Origin: a virus
IMG/VR virus record: IMGVR_UViG_3300046506_000048
Coordinates: 1-24,201 of that record
Length of the DNA stretch: 24,201 nucleotides
Direction: 5' to 3' (one strand)
The notes below the pieces were generated by a model. It did not search any database. It saw nothing but the letters and a program-made list of their open reading frames with translations, and had not been told where the DNA came from. Each line of letters begins with the position of its first letter. The stretch's first letter is position 1. Shown one piece after another: positions 6,463-14,509 of this stretch. The translations under genes and the position numbers were made by a program.

Positions 6463-7160
6463 AGCGCAAAGACCAATCGGTGGCGGTGAAATACCGCTCA
6501 TTCGACTATGACGTAAAGGCTGTCGGCGAAGACGGCCTTTTTTCTGGGTACGGTTCCGTGTTCGGGGTCGTCGACAGCTACAACGAGGTTGTCGCGCCAG
6601 GCGCGTTCCTGGAGTCAATCGCGGATGCCAAGGCGAAGTCACGCACCTTTCCGGTTCTTTGGCAGCACCGTACCGGCGAGCCGATCGGTAGCTGGGATAT
6701 TGAGAGTCTGAAAGAGGACGACCGCGGTCTTTTCGGCTCCGGCCAGCTCTGGCTCGAAGATGCGCCGTATGCCCGAATCGCTAACCGAGGAATGCAGTCT
6801 CGCTCGATCACCGGACTCTCCATCGGTTACTACGTGCGCGAGTCCAGTTTCGATGAGAAGACCCGGATTCGCACGCTGACCAAGCTGGACCTGGTCGAGA
6901 TTTCCATTGTCACCGTGCCGGCTAACGATGAGGCCCGCACCGACACCATCAAGTCGAAGCTGGCCCACGGCGGCCTGCCTTCGCTCCCTGAATTTGAGTT
7001 GCTCCTGCGCGAGGCAGGCTTCTCGAAAACTCAGTCTGCGGTGATTGCCAACCGTGGATTGAAGCATTTGCTCCGGAGTGAGTCCGAGGGCGACCTGGCA
7101 GAAGTCGAAATTGTCGAGGCGTTGAAAGCGCGCCCGGCACTGTCTCTCCCCTCATTTTAA
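6459..7160 (+). CDS. Prohead maturation protease, S78/HK97 gp4 type
   Basis: This 233-aa serine protease cleaves the capsid delta domain, and itself, after prohead assembly. The family marks are present: GYGSVFGVVDSY near residues 30-41, catalytic His70 in LWQHRT, nucleophile Ser121 in TGLSIGY, and Glu147 in LVEISIVTVPAN. These correspond to the herpesvirus-like His-Ser-Glu arrangement of HK97 gp4. The start overlaps the portal stop. Its place between portal and capsid genes is standard. The C-terminal part after about residue 170 is less conserved, as expected for a self-removed tail. Confidence 0.94.
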   Translation: MKRKDQSVAVKYRSFDYDVKAVGEDGLFSGYGSVFGVVDSYNEVVAPGAFLESIADAKAKSRTFPVLWQHRTGEPIGSWDIESLKEDDRGLFGSGQLWLEDAPYARIANRGMQSRSITGLSIGYYVRESSFDEKTRIRTLTKLDLVEISIVTVPANDEARTDTIKSKLAHGGLPSLPEFELLLREAGFSKTQSAVIANRGLKHLLRSESEGDLAEVEIVEALKARPALSLPSF

Positions 7161-7169
7161 GGATTCATC

Positions 7170-8423
7170 ATGCATAACGTCATGAGCAACGGCGCGCGCG
7201 CCGAAAGCCGCCAGATGCAGCGTAAAGAGCACGCTGGCGACAAGATCGAGCTGAAAGCGGTCAACGACCTGCTCGACCAGCGCGATCTGGAAATCAAGGC
7301 ATTTGCCGAGAAGGCCAGCAAGGAAATCAAAGAGCACGGTACCATCCTGGCGGACACCAAAACCGTTTTGGACGGTCTGGTGAAAGATGGTCTGGGTCTG
7401 CAAGATCGCCTGCAGGACATTGAGCAGAAAATGGCGCGCCGCTTCGCTGCCAACGATCCTGCCGAGCAAAAGTCCGCAGGCGAAGAGCTGTCGGAGTCCG
7501 AGGACTTCCAAGCCCTGCAAACCCGTGGTCGCGGTATTGCCCGTATCGGTCGTAAGGCGGTTACCAACATCACTAGCTCCACCACCGGCACCGGTGGTGT
7601 CGGCGTAGGCATCCAGCCTACCCGTGTTCCTGGCATCGTTGCCGGGCCAGATCGTGAGTTCACGATCCGCGACCTGATCATGCCCGGCCGCACCGCGTCG
7701 AACGCAATCGAGTTCGTTCAAGAGAGCGGTTTCCAGAACATGGCGGCCGTGCAGGCGACTGAAGGCGCGGCGAAGGCTCAGTCCGACATCTCGTTCGCAC
7801 TGAAGACGACCAACGTTGTCACCATTGCTCACTGGTTCCGGGCATCCAAGCAGGTGCTGTCGGACATCCCGCTGCTGCAGAGCTACATCAACGGTCGTGC
7901 GATCTACGGCCTGAAGTACAAGGAAGAAGAGCAAATCCTCGCTGGCAACGGCGTAGGCGGCAACCTGCTCGGCCTTATCCCTCAAGCCACCGCGTTCAAC
8001 AACGCTCTGCGCAAGGCTGGCGACACCAAGATCGACACTCTGCGTCGAGCCATCCTGCAGGTACGTATCGCTGAATACCGTGCCTCGGCTATCGCGCTGA
8101 ACCCGGTCGACTGGGCGGATATCGAGCTGACCAAGGACGCCAACGGCTCCTACATCTGGGTCAACGTCCAGGAAGGCGGCGCTCAGCGCCTGTGGAAGCT
8201 GCCGGTCGTGGACAGCAACGCTGTTCCAGAAGGTGAATTCCTCGTCGGCGCGATGAATATCGCGGCCCAGGTGTTTGACCGCGAAGACGCTGCTGTCGAG
8301 GTTTCGACCGAAGACGGTGACAACTTCCGCACCAACATGGTGACCATTCGTGCGGAAGAGCGCCTGGCGCTCGCTGTTTACCGCGAAGAGTCATTCGTCC
8401 ACGGTGAGTTTGACGCGGCTTAA
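7170..8423 (+). CDS. Major capsid protein, HK97 fold, with conserved cross-link residues
   Basis: The 417-aa precursor has a charged, probably coiled-coil N-terminal delta (scaffolding) domain of roughly 130 residues. The HK97-fold body follows: TIRDLIMPGRTASNAIEFV, the E-loop, and TIAHWFRASKQVL. A helix with LQSYINGRAIYGLKYKEE and the C-terminal region NMVTIRAEERLAL come next. Aligning by eye to HK97 gp5, Lys202, Asn389 and Glu396 fall at the positions of Lys169, Asn356 and Glu363. The spacings are identical (187 and 7 residues). Those three make the isopeptide chainmail in HK97. The cleavage site should lie near residues 129-136 by the same alignment. ATG at 7170 follows AAGGA. Confidence 0.96.
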   Translation: MHNVMSNGARAESRQMQRKEHAGDKIELKAVNDLLDQRDLEIKAFAEKASKEIKEHGTILADTKTVLDGLVKDGLGLQDRLQDIEQKMARRFAANDPAEQKSAGEELSESEDFQALQTRGRGIARIGRKAVTNITSSTTGTGGVGVGIQPTRVPGIVAGPDREFTIRDLIMPGRTASNAIEFVQESGFQNMAAVQATEGAAKAQSDISFALKTTNVVTIAHWFRASKQVLSDIPLLQSYINGRAIYGLKYKEEEQILAGNGVGGNLLGLIPQATAFNNALRKAGDTKIDTLRRAILQVRIAEYRASAIALNPVDWADIELTKDANGSYIWVNVQEGGAQRLWKLPVVDSNAVPEGEFLVGAMNIAAQVFDREDAAVEVSTEDGDNFRTNMVTIRAEERLALAVYREESFVHGEFDAA

Positions 8424-8473
8424 GTCGTCATCACCAAACTGGAGCGCGCTCAGGCAACTGGGCGCGAACAACG

Positions 8474-8716
8474 ATGCCAGAAATTACCGTTAAGGCCATC
8501 AAGAGCTTCAACGCCGATGGCTTGAAAACCGACGTGTCCTACGTCAAGCGCGGGTCAGAATTCCCGGTCGACGAATCTGTCGCGCGCGACCTCCTGCGTT
8601 CCGGGCTAATCGAGGATTACGGAGTGAAAAACGCAGAGAAACCTGAAAACAAAAAGGCGCCAGAACCAGCCAACAAATCCGCGTCGAAACCGTCAACCAA
8701 ACAGGCAGACAAATAA
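8474..8716 (+). CDS. Small head-region protein with Lys/Pro-rich tail, unknown function
   Basis: The product is 80 aa. The first 50 residues form a compact pattern (VKAIKSF, VKRGSEFPVDESVARDLLRSGLIEDYG) seen in small proteins often encoded right after phage capsid genes. The last 30 are a Lys/Pro/Ala/Glu low-complexity tail (EKPENKKAPEPANKSASK) that is probably disordered. It lies between capsid and connector genes, where decoration or head-completion proteins are sometimes found, but nothing in the sequence proves that role. The 50-bp gap before it (8424-8473) holds no good ribosome site. ATG at 8474 is the natural start of the conserved part. Confidence 0.7.
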   Translation: MPEITVKAIKSFNADGLKTDVSYVKRGSEFPVDESVARDLLRSGLIEDYGVKNAEKPENKKAPEPANKSASKPSTKQADK

Positions 8717-8718
8717 CT

Positions 8719-9195
8719 ATGAGCGTGATCGCCATCGAACTGGCCATGGCCCACCTGCTGGCTGAGCCTGAGGATCAAGAGTTGATCCAGGCACAGCTGG
8801 ACGCGGCCGAGGAAGCGGCAATGCGCTTCTTGAACCGCCGGTTCTTTGTCGATCAAGCAGCAGTTGATTCAGCCAGGGCAGACACCAACCAGCGGATACG
8901 CGATGCGCGCGGTGTCTACGGCATTGCAATTTCCGAGGCTGATTTGCCAGAGAATGCGGATATACGCTGCAAGCTCCGGGAAAACGCCAGAAACGCGCTG
9001 GTGGAAACCTACGAGATCATCGACATGGACGAGCGCGGAATGGTGATCAACGCCGCTATCACAGCGGCTTGTCTGCTGAAGCTCGGCCACCTGTTCGCCA
9101 ATCGCGAAGAAGTTGTCACGGGAACCATCGCTACCGAGTTGCCGCTCTCTTCGAAGTCTCTTTTGATGCCTTACCGCATCAAGATGGGTGTTTGA
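8719..9195 (+). CDS. Head-tail connector, HK97 gp6-like
   Basis: This 158-aa mostly helical protein has the N-terminal LAMAHLLAEPEDQELIQAQL helix pair. Next comes an AAMRFLNRRFF segment and a C-terminal helix bundle typical of gp6-like connectors (Phage_connect family). These form the ring under the portal that closes the DNA channel after packaging. The family usually starts with such a 'DQELI' helix followed by residues binding the portal stalk. The gene lies two bases after the previous stop and shares its own stop with the next start (TGATG). The insert between about residues 50 and 75 is somewhat longer than in short members. Confidence 0.85.
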   Translation: MSVIAIELAMAHLLAEPEDQELIQAQLDAAEEAAMRFLNRRFFVDQAAVDSARADTNQRIRDARGVYGIAISEADLPENADIRCKLRENARNALVETYEIIDMDERGMVINAAITAACLLKLGHLFANREEVVTGTIATELPLSSKSLLMPYRIKMGV

Positions 9196-9533
9196 TGCTG
9201 GCCGGTAAGCTGCGGCACCGCATTGATTTCCAGACGCTGGGCGAGGTGCAGGATCCGGACAGCGGCGAGATGGTGCCAGGATGGGCGACGATCTGGGCCA
9301 AGGTGCCAGCCTCGGTGACGCCACTCAGCACTCGCGATTTGATCGCCGCGCAGGCAGCACAATCAGAAGCCTCGGCGCGTATCGTGATTCGATACCGTGC
9401 CGGTGTTTTGCCCACCATGCGCATTATCCATCGCGGTGAGGCATACGACATCAAAGGACCGGCCTTGCCTGATCCTGACTCTGGCCTGGAATACCTCACC
9501 ATCCTGGTGGCGAAAGGAGTGAACGATGGCTGA
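9195..9533 (+). CDS. Head-tail adaptor (closure) protein
   Basis: This 112-aa beta-rich protein starts MLAGKLRHRIDFQTLGEV and runs through SGEMVPGWATIWAKV, SASARIVIRYRAGV and IIHRGEAYDIKG. This is the standard pattern of the Phage_H_T_join family (SPP1 gp16-like stopper). It joins the connector ring to the tail and plugs DNA. The open frame extends upstream, but ATG at 9195 overlaps the previous stop as TGATG and gives the exact family N-terminus, so it is chosen. Confidence 0.9.
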   Translation: MLAGKLRHRIDFQTLGEVQDPDSGEMVPGWATIWAKVPASVTPLSTRDLIAAQAAQSEASARIVIRYRAGVLPTMRIIHRGEAYDIKGPALPDPDSGLEYLTILVAKGVNDG

Positions 9534-10065
9534 CGGCATCGAGTTCAAGCTCGAGGGAATCGACTCGTTGGTTTCCAAGCTTGAGGCGATCAGCTACGAC
9601 GCCAAGCGCAAGGGAGGGCGCACGGCTTTGCGCAAGGCAGCAATCCTAATACAGCAAAAGGTCGCAGAGGGAGCGAAGCGAGTCGATGATTCAGGTACGG
9701 AAGAGGACATCAGCAAAAACATCACCGTGCGCTGGAATGGCCGCCTTTTCAAAGCTTCAGGTGACCTAGGTTTCAGGGTCGGCGTATTGGGGGGCGCCCG
9801 TCAGTACGGGAACACGAAAGAAAACGTAAGGGCGGGCAAGGCTGGGAAGACCTACGAAACTTTGGGCAGCAAAGACAACCCCGGCGGAGACACTTGGTAC
9901 TGGCGATTCGTCGAGTTTGGGACATCGCGAGTTGCAGCCCGCCCATTTATGCGACCTGCCTTGGCGCAGAGTATTTCTGAGGCCACGTCAGTATTTATTT
10001 CTGAGTACGAAAAGGCCATCGACCGGGCAATTAAGAGAGCGGCCAAGAAAGGAACGACAGCGTGA
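9526..10065 (+). CDS. HK97 gp10-like tail-completion protein
   Basis: The 179-aa product matches the HK97-gp10_like family. It has an N-terminal helix with FKLEGIDSLVSKLEAI and a helix ALRKAAILIQQKVAEGAKRV, with a YWRFVEFGTS motif followed by RPFMRPAL near residues 125-146. The latter FGT..-x-RPFmrPA motif is diagnostic. The family acts at the head-tail joint or tail completion. It overlaps both neighbours by four to eight bases, so translation is coupled. A basic C-terminal helix (AIKRAAKKG) ends the protein. A loop around residues 85-120 is longer than in the shortest relatives. Confidence 0.9.
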   Translation: MADGIEFKLEGIDSLVSKLEAISYDAKRKGGRTALRKAAILIQQKVAEGAKRVDDSGTEEDISKNITVRWNGRLFKASGDLGFRVGVLGGARQYGNTKENVRAGKAGKTYETLGSKDNPGGDTWYWRFVEFGTSRVAARPFMRPALAQSISEATSVFISEYEKAIDRAIKRAAKKGTTA

Positions 10066-10430
10066 ACTCAGCCCCGATATTCGCCGTCTGCGCAGCTGAT
10101 GCCGGCGTGACCGCGCTGCTTGGCGTGTCACCGACCAGGCTCTACCCATTTGGCGAAGCGCCAGAGGGCGTTGCCAAGCCATATGCCGTCTGGCAATTGG
10201 TGACGGGCAGCCCTGAAAACTACCTCGCCGGCCGCCCGGACATCGACGGATACACGCTGCAAGTCGACGTGTACGGCACGACCGCGGCGACGGCCCGTCA
10301 GGTGACCGCTGCGATCAGCACCGCCATCGAGTTGAAAGCGTACGTCGCCCGCTGGGGCGGCGAGAGCAAGGACACCGAAACAAAGCTCTACCGGTCCAGT
10401 TTCGATATCGACTGGCTCGTCCCTCGATAG
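10062..10430 (+). CDS. Tail terminator-like protein (DUF3168)
   Basis: This 122-aa protein starts with GTG at 10062, overlapping the previous stop. Marks of the DUF3168 family include [26 protein letters not shown] and [11 protein letters not shown] with a following helix. A late beta-strand [11 protein letters not shown] also fits. Members take the place of lambda gpU, capping the tail tube and joining it to the head. A terminator follows immediately, which marks the boundary between head-tail joining genes and the tail tube gene. Confidence 0.87.
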   Translation: MNSAPIFAVCAADAGVTALLGVSPTRLYPFGEAPEGVAKPYAVWQLVTGSPENYLAGRPDIDGYTLQVDVYGTTAATARQVTAAISTAIELKAYVARWGGESKDTETKLYRSSFDIDWLVPR

Positions 10431-10449
10431 CCATACCAAAAACCCAAGG

Positions 10450-10471
10450 CCCGCCATGTGCGGGTTTTTTT
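10450..10471 (+). terminator. Intrinsic terminator before the tail tube gene
   Basis: CCCGC at 10450-10454 pairs with GCGGG at 10460-10464 around a 5-nt loop and is followed by seven T. The sequence after it (ATGCC) repeats after the terminator at 17056. It lies within a long one-direction operon, so it probably tunes or needs read-through. Confidence 0.8.
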
Positions 10472-10494
10472 ATGCCCGACATTTGGAGATCACC

Positions 10495-10986
10495 ATGTCG
10501 ATTCTGTCCCAAGGAACGCAGATTTACGCCCTGGTGCCGCCACTCACCGGAACTGGCCCGATGACAGTGCTGGCGATTGAGTGTGCAACGGCTTTCAGTC
10601 CGGGTGGCGCACCCGCTGACCAGATCGAAGACACTTGTCTGGAAGATCAGGAGCGTAGCTATAAAAAAGGTCTGCGCACTCCCGGTCAGGCGTCTCTGAC
10701 CATCAATGCGGATTCGAACAATGCAAGCCATATCCGCCTGCATCAGCTGTCGGAGGCAAACGGCGATACCACCATTCATTGGGCGGTGGGCTGGTCAGAT
10801 GGCACGGCAGCTCCCACGCTTAATGCCGAGGGGGATGATTTCGAGCTGCCAGAAACGCGCACCTGGTTCACCTTCAGCGGCTACGTCTCTGACTTCCCGT
10901 TCGACTTCGCGGCAAATACCGTGGTCACCACCGCTGCAACCATTCAGCGTTCGGGCGGCTCCGCCTGGATCCGCAAAACTACATAA
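10495..10986 (+). CDS. Major tail tube protein
   Basis: The 163-aa beta-rich product forms the stacked hexamer rings of the tail tube. It starts [13 protein letters not shown] and continues with a pattern of short strands: [13 protein letters not shown], a Cys-containing loop [28 protein letters not shown] and [15 protein letters not shown]. These are typical of the Phage_tail_3/lambda gpV-like N-terminal domain. It lacks a C-terminal Ig-like domain, unlike lambda gpV. The frame is open upstream through the terminator. ATG at 10495, six bases after GGAG at 10485-10488, is the sensible start. Confidence 0.87.
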   Translation: MSILSQGTQIYALVPPLTGTGPMTVLAIECATAFSPGGAPADQIEDTCLEDQERSYKKGLRTPGQASLTINADSNNASHIRLHQLSEANGDTTIHWAVGWSDGTAAPTLNAEGDDFELPETRTWFTFSGYVSDFPFDFAANTVVTTAATIQRSGGSAWIRKTT

Positions 10987-10995
10987 GGCAATCCC

Positions 10996-11421
10996 ATGAA
11001 ACTCACTCTGGAAAGCCTTAAATCGGTTGGTGCGTTCACTGGCCGTCCGGTCGAGAAGGAAATCAAGTGGTCGCAGGGCGATGATGAATTCACCGCAACG
11101 GTGTTCATCCGCCCGCTGGGCTACCAGGCAGCTGTCAGCGATGTGACTGCCTTGAACGGAAAATACGACAGCCTGGCGGGGCGAATCGCCGCCAGCGTCT
11201 GCGATGAGGACGGCAATGCCGTGTTCACCGTTGGCGATATTACCGGCACGGCTGACCCAGAGCGCGGCGCCCTCGATGGGCGTCTCACTGTAGCGCTGCT
11301 TGCCGTCATCTTCGAGGTGAACAACCTGGGAAAGACGACGCCCTTACCGACGGAGAAGAGCTCTGGCACGAACTCGCGATCACGTTCGGTTGCACGATCG
11401 CGGAAGCCCAAGAGCGCCTGA
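10996..11421 (+). CDS. Tail assembly chaperone, gpG-like
   Basis: This 141-aa unshifted product has an N-terminal MKLTLESLKSVGAFTGRPVEKEIKW with a beta-rich core. A helix-rich middle ends at ALLAVIFEVNN, and a Ser/Arg-rich tail of about 28 residues follows the slippery site. The tail is a poor protein sequence, as expected where the selected frame is the shifted one. In lambda, gpG and the frameshift product gpGT coat the tape measure and recruit tube subunits. Position between tube and tape measure genes is the standard one. Without the frameshift, translation stops at 11419-11421. Confidence 0.85.
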   Translation: MKLTLESLKSVGAFTGRPVEKEIKWSQGDDEFTATVFIRPLGYQAAVSDVTALNGKYDSLAGRIAASVCDEDGNAVFTVGDITGTADPERGALDGRLTVALLAVIFEVNNLGKTTPLPTEKSSGTNSRSRSVARSRKPKSA

Positions 11422-11630
11422 GCCTTCGTGAATACAACCGCTGGGCAAAATACCGGCGGGAACGCGGCTCTTTGAACGTGGGGGCAAGGATCGAGCGCAG
11501 CGTGGCGCTCCTGACCACCATCTACGCAAATCGGATTTCCAAGGACGGGGGCTTCAAGCTAGCCGACTTCTTGCCGCACGAGCGGGCACGAGAGGTAAGT
11601 CTTGAGGAAGCGATGGAGGCATGGGTGTGA
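10996..11630 (+). CDS. Tail assembly chaperone gpGT-like fusion by -1 frameshift
   Basis: Reading 10996-11334, slipping back one base and continuing 11334-11630 gives about 211 aa. The T part (about 98 residues) contains ELWHELAITFGCTIAEAQER and LREYNRWAKYRRERGSL. It is well-formed protein ending at TGA 11628-11630, just before the tape measure gene. No start codon with a good ribosome site opens this frame by itself, so frameshifting explains an otherwise empty 210-bp gap. The shifted part resembles the small conserved helical domain that follows G in many siphophages. In lambda the T part binds the tube protein while the G part coats the tape measure. Confidence 0.8.
11328..11334 (+). promoter_or_regulatory. 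Programmed -1 frameshift slippery site GGGAAAG
   Basis: The heptamer G-GGA-AAG is in the zero frame of the G-like gene (GGA 11329-11331, AAG 11332-11334). It is the same heptamer used for lambda G/GT. After slipping by -1, the new frame stays open to 11630. I see no strong downstream pseudoknot. Confidence 0.85.
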
Positions 11631-11648
11631 TTTTCTCGGAGAATATGA

Positions 11649-14174
11649 ATGGCCGGTAATTCACTGGGCACGCTCACGCTCGATCTGATTGCAAAGATCG
11701 GTGCATTTACCGGTCCGCTCGACAAGGCGAGCCAGGACGCGAAGAAGCGAACGGCTGAAATTTCCAAGTCGTTCGACAATCTTGCCAAGGGCGTGGGCGC
11801 CGCTGTGGGTTCCATCCCGGCGGTGCTCACTGCGCTTGTCGTCCATTCCGCAAGCGTGGCGAAAGAGATTTCCAACCAGGCGGCTCTGGCGGGACTGGGT
11901 ACGACTGAGTTTCAGAAATACGCCGCTGGCGCGCAGAGTGTGGGCATCGAGCAGGACAAGCTGGCCGACATTTTCAAGGACACGAACGACAAGCTCGGAG
12001 ATTTTGCGAATACGGGCGGCGGCGCTCTGAAGGACTTTTTCACCAACATCGCCCCTAAAGTTGGCCTGACGGCTGACAGCTTCAAGAAGCTCAACAGCAA
12101 GGACGCGCTGGCGCTGTACGTCACAAGTCTGGAGAAAGCGAACGTCAGCCAGCAGGAAATGACGTTTTACATGGAAGCGATCGCGAGCGACTCCACTGCG
12201 CTCGTGCCACTGCTACGCAACGGCGGCAAGGCTTTCGACGAACTGGGAGCAGCCGCCGAGGCCGCCGGCGTCGTTATGGACGAAGGCACTATCGCCGCGG
12301 CGAAACAGTTCGGGATCGAAATTCAGGGTCTTGAGCAGTACCTGACCTCTGCCAAGACCATGCTCGCCGCTGAGTTTCTCCCCGTCATTGCGCAGTTTGC
12401 GAAGGATCTGAACTCCTCGGCGAAAGAGGCTGGCGGATTGAAGGGCGTTGTAGGAGACCTCGGCGAAAAGCTGGTGGAATCCACAGCGTTCATCGCAAAT
12501 GCCGGTGATGGCGTGGTCCGCGTGTTTGACGTGATCGCCAATACGCTGGTCGGCATGTTCGCTACGGCGGTTGGGCACACCGACAATCTGGCGGCGCAGG
12601 CCAACACAGCGCTTTCGGTGCTCACGTTTGGTGAAACCTCGAAGGAGTTCAAGCAGAACGCGGCGGACTTTGCCAACAGCGCACAAATTCAGTTCGGAGT
12701 GGCCGCGCAGGCGGCGGGTAAGATTCACGAAAATCTTGATCGGCCGCTGGTGGGGGATCAGTTCAAGGAGTACGTGGCCAATGCCAAAAAGGCAGCCGCT
12801 GAACTCGCCAAGACGAATCCTTCGGTCACTCCCGGAACCGGCTCGGGGGTTGACCCGGCAGCAATTGCTGCGGCTGCGGCTGCCGCGAAGAAAGCTGCGT
12901 CAGATGCTGCTGCGGCTGCGAAGAAGATCCAGGACTCATTTTCCGATTCCGAGACGGATCTGCAGCGACAGATCGAGCTGATCAACACGTCAGTGGATGC
13001 GAGGAAAAATGCCACTGAGGTTTCGAAGCTTCAGTTCGAGATTGAGTCCGGGAAGCTGGTCGGCATCAATGCTCAGCAGCAGAAGCGGCTGCTTGGGCTT
13101 GCTTCCGAACTCGATGTGAAGAAACAGCTCAAGCAGGCGAACGAGGACGAAGCGAAAGCCGCCGCTTATGCCGCCACGCTCAACGCCGCCAACCAGACCG
13201 CAAAATCCGGTTTTGACCGAGAGATTGCAGCAGTTGGATTGGGTGACAAGGCCCGGGACAGGCTGCAGCAGGATCTTGCCATCCAGGAGGACTTCAACCA
13301 GCAAATGGCGGACCTGCAGAAGCAGTTGAACACTGGCGATATCAGCCCTGACAACTACAACAAGCAGACCGGCCAGTTGAAGGCTGCGCTTGCTCAGCGA
13401 CTTGTGATCCAGCAGGGCTATTACACAGGCCTGGACAAGGCCCAATCCGACTGGACCAATGGTGCGAGCTCCGCCTTGGAGAACTACCTCGACAGCGCAC
13501 AGGATGTCTCCGGACAGACCAAGAGCCTTTTTACCAACGCTTTCAACTCAATGGAAGACGCAGTCACCAACTTTGCGCTAACAGGAAAATTGTCGTTTGC
13601 GGACTTCACAAAGTCGGTGTTGGCAGACATCGCTCGCCTCGAAGCGCGGCAGGCAGCCAGTGGCTTGCTGGCGGCAGGTATTTCCGCAATTGGTGGGCTG
13701 TTTACCGGCGGAGCCACGGCGGGATCGTCGCAATCGGATTACACAGGTTCGGCATTCGCGAACTGGACTAAAACCCAGGCGAAAGGTGGTGCGTGGTCGG
13801 ACGGAATACAGATGTTCGCGAAGGGCGGCACGTTCACGAACGGGCTGGTTTCCTCGCCGACCGCTTTCGGGATGGCCGGCGGGAATGTAGGATTGATGGG
13901 CGAAGCCGGCCCGGAAGCGATTCTGCCTCTGTCGCGCACCTCAGACGGATCTCTAGGCGTAAAGGCGATCGGGGGCGGCAGCTCCGCGTCGTCCACGCAG
14001 GTTCTGATACAGCAGACGATCACGGTTCCCGAGTCCAGCGGCGGAGGTTCCACGCAGGACATGCAGGCTGTCGGCCAGGCTTACGCGGACACCGCCAAGC
14101 GAGGTGCACAGCAGGCAATTGCCGAAGAGCTTCGGCCCGGTGGGGCAATATGGAGAGTCATTAATGGCCGTTGA
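11649..14174 (+). CDS. Tail tape measure protein
   Basis: This 841-aa protein sets tail length and is ejected ahead of DNA. The N-terminal LGTLTLDLIAKIGAFTGPLDK starts a long helical region. A hydrophobic segment follows at about residues 51-66, then a poly-Ala/Lys stretch near 404-430 and further coiled coil to about 590. The C-terminal domain carries KGGTFTNGLVSSPTAFG and MGEAGPEAILPL, the hallmark of lambda gpH-type proteins. At about 1.5 angstrom per residue the tail would be near 125 nm, a rough inference. ATG at 11649 is seven bases after GGAG (11638-11641); the ATG at 11645 is in another frame. The stop overlaps the next gene. Confidence 0.95.
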   Translation: MAGNSLGTLTLDLIAKIGAFTGPLDKASQDAKKRTAEISKSFDNLAKGVGAAVGSIPAVLTALVVHSASVAKEISNQAALAGLGTTEFQKYAAGAQSVGIEQDKLADIFKDTNDKLGDFANTGGGALKDFFTNIAPKVGLTADSFKKLNSKDALALYVTSLEKANVSQQEMTFYMEAIASDSTALVPLLRNGGKAFDELGAAAEAAGVVMDEGTIAAAKQFGIEIQGLEQYLTSAKTMLAAEFLPVIAQFAKDLNSSAKEAGGLKGVVGDLGEKLVESTAFIANAGDGVVRVFDVIANTLVGMFATAVGHTDNLAAQANTALSVLTFGETSKEFKQNAADFANSAQIQFGVAAQAAGKIHENLDRPLVGDQFKEYVANAKKAAAELAKTNPSVTPGTGSGVDPAAIAAAAAAAKKAASDAAAAAKKIQDSFSDSETDLQRQIELINTSVDARKNATEVSKLQFEIESGKLVGINAQQQKRLLGLASELDVKKQLKQANEDEAKAAAYAATLNAANQTAKSGFDREIAAVGLGDKARDRLQQDLAIQEDFNQQMADLQKQLNTGDISPDNYNKQTGQLKAALAQRLVIQQGYYTGLDKAQSDWTNGASSALENYLDSAQDVSGQTKSLFTNAFNSMEDAVTNFALTGKLSFADFTKSVLADIARLEARQAASGLLAAGISAIGGLFTGGATAGSSQSDYTGSAFANWTKTQAKGGAWSDGIQMFAKGGTFTNGLVSSPTAFGMAGGNVGLMGEAGPEAILPLSRTSDGSLGVKAIGGGSSASSTQVLIQQTITVPESSGGGSTQDMQAVGQAYADTAKRGAQQAIAEELRPGGAIWRVINGR

Positions 14175-14502
14175 GACGTTCACCTGGTGCCCGAAGATCG
14201 ATGCCACGAGCGATCCCGAATATCGAGTCCGGTCTTCGAAATTCGGCGATGGGTATGAGCAAGTCGCGGGCGACGGGATTAACAACCGCGTTGACAGCTG
14301 GTCGCTCACCTTTGTGGTCGGTAAAGCCGCCGCGCTCGATATCAAAGCCTTCCTCGACCGCCACGGCAATTTCAAATCGTTCCTCTGGACTCCGCCACTT
14401 GGCGAACTCAGTTTCTGGCGCGCTGCAGCACCGGCCGTAAGTGTCAACGGCGCTGGCTTCTACACGCTGACGACCACCTTCACCCAGTCATTCCTTCCAT
14501 AG
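14164..14502 (+). CDS. Minor tail protein M-like (tail tip)
   Basis: This 112-aa protein has the Phage_min_tail pattern: ETFTWCPKIDATSD at the start, RVRSSKFGDGYEQVAGDGIN, FLDRHGNFKSFLWTPPLGE and the C-terminal YTLTTTFTQSF strand. It matches lambda gpM, which helps form the tail-tip ring under the tube. The open frame extends upstream, but ATG at 14164 is eight bases after GGAG (14152-14155) and gives the family start. It overlaps the tape measure end by eleven bases. Confidence 0.92.
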   Translation: MAVETFTWCPKIDATSDPEYRVRSSKFGDGYEQVAGDGINNRVDSWSLTFVVGKAAALDIKAFLDRHGNFKSFLWTPPLGELSFWRAAAPAVSVNGAGFYTLTTTFTQSFLP

Positions 14503-14509
14503 GTTCGAT

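Noticed and set aside
7152-7985. 277-aa minus-strand frame opposite the capsid gene
   Set aside because: Shadow of the highly expressed capsid gene, with no ribosome site and no family pattern.
8424-8473. GCGC-rich partial dyad between the capsid gene and the small gene after it
   Set aside because: Pairing is short and no T-run follows, so it was not called a terminator.
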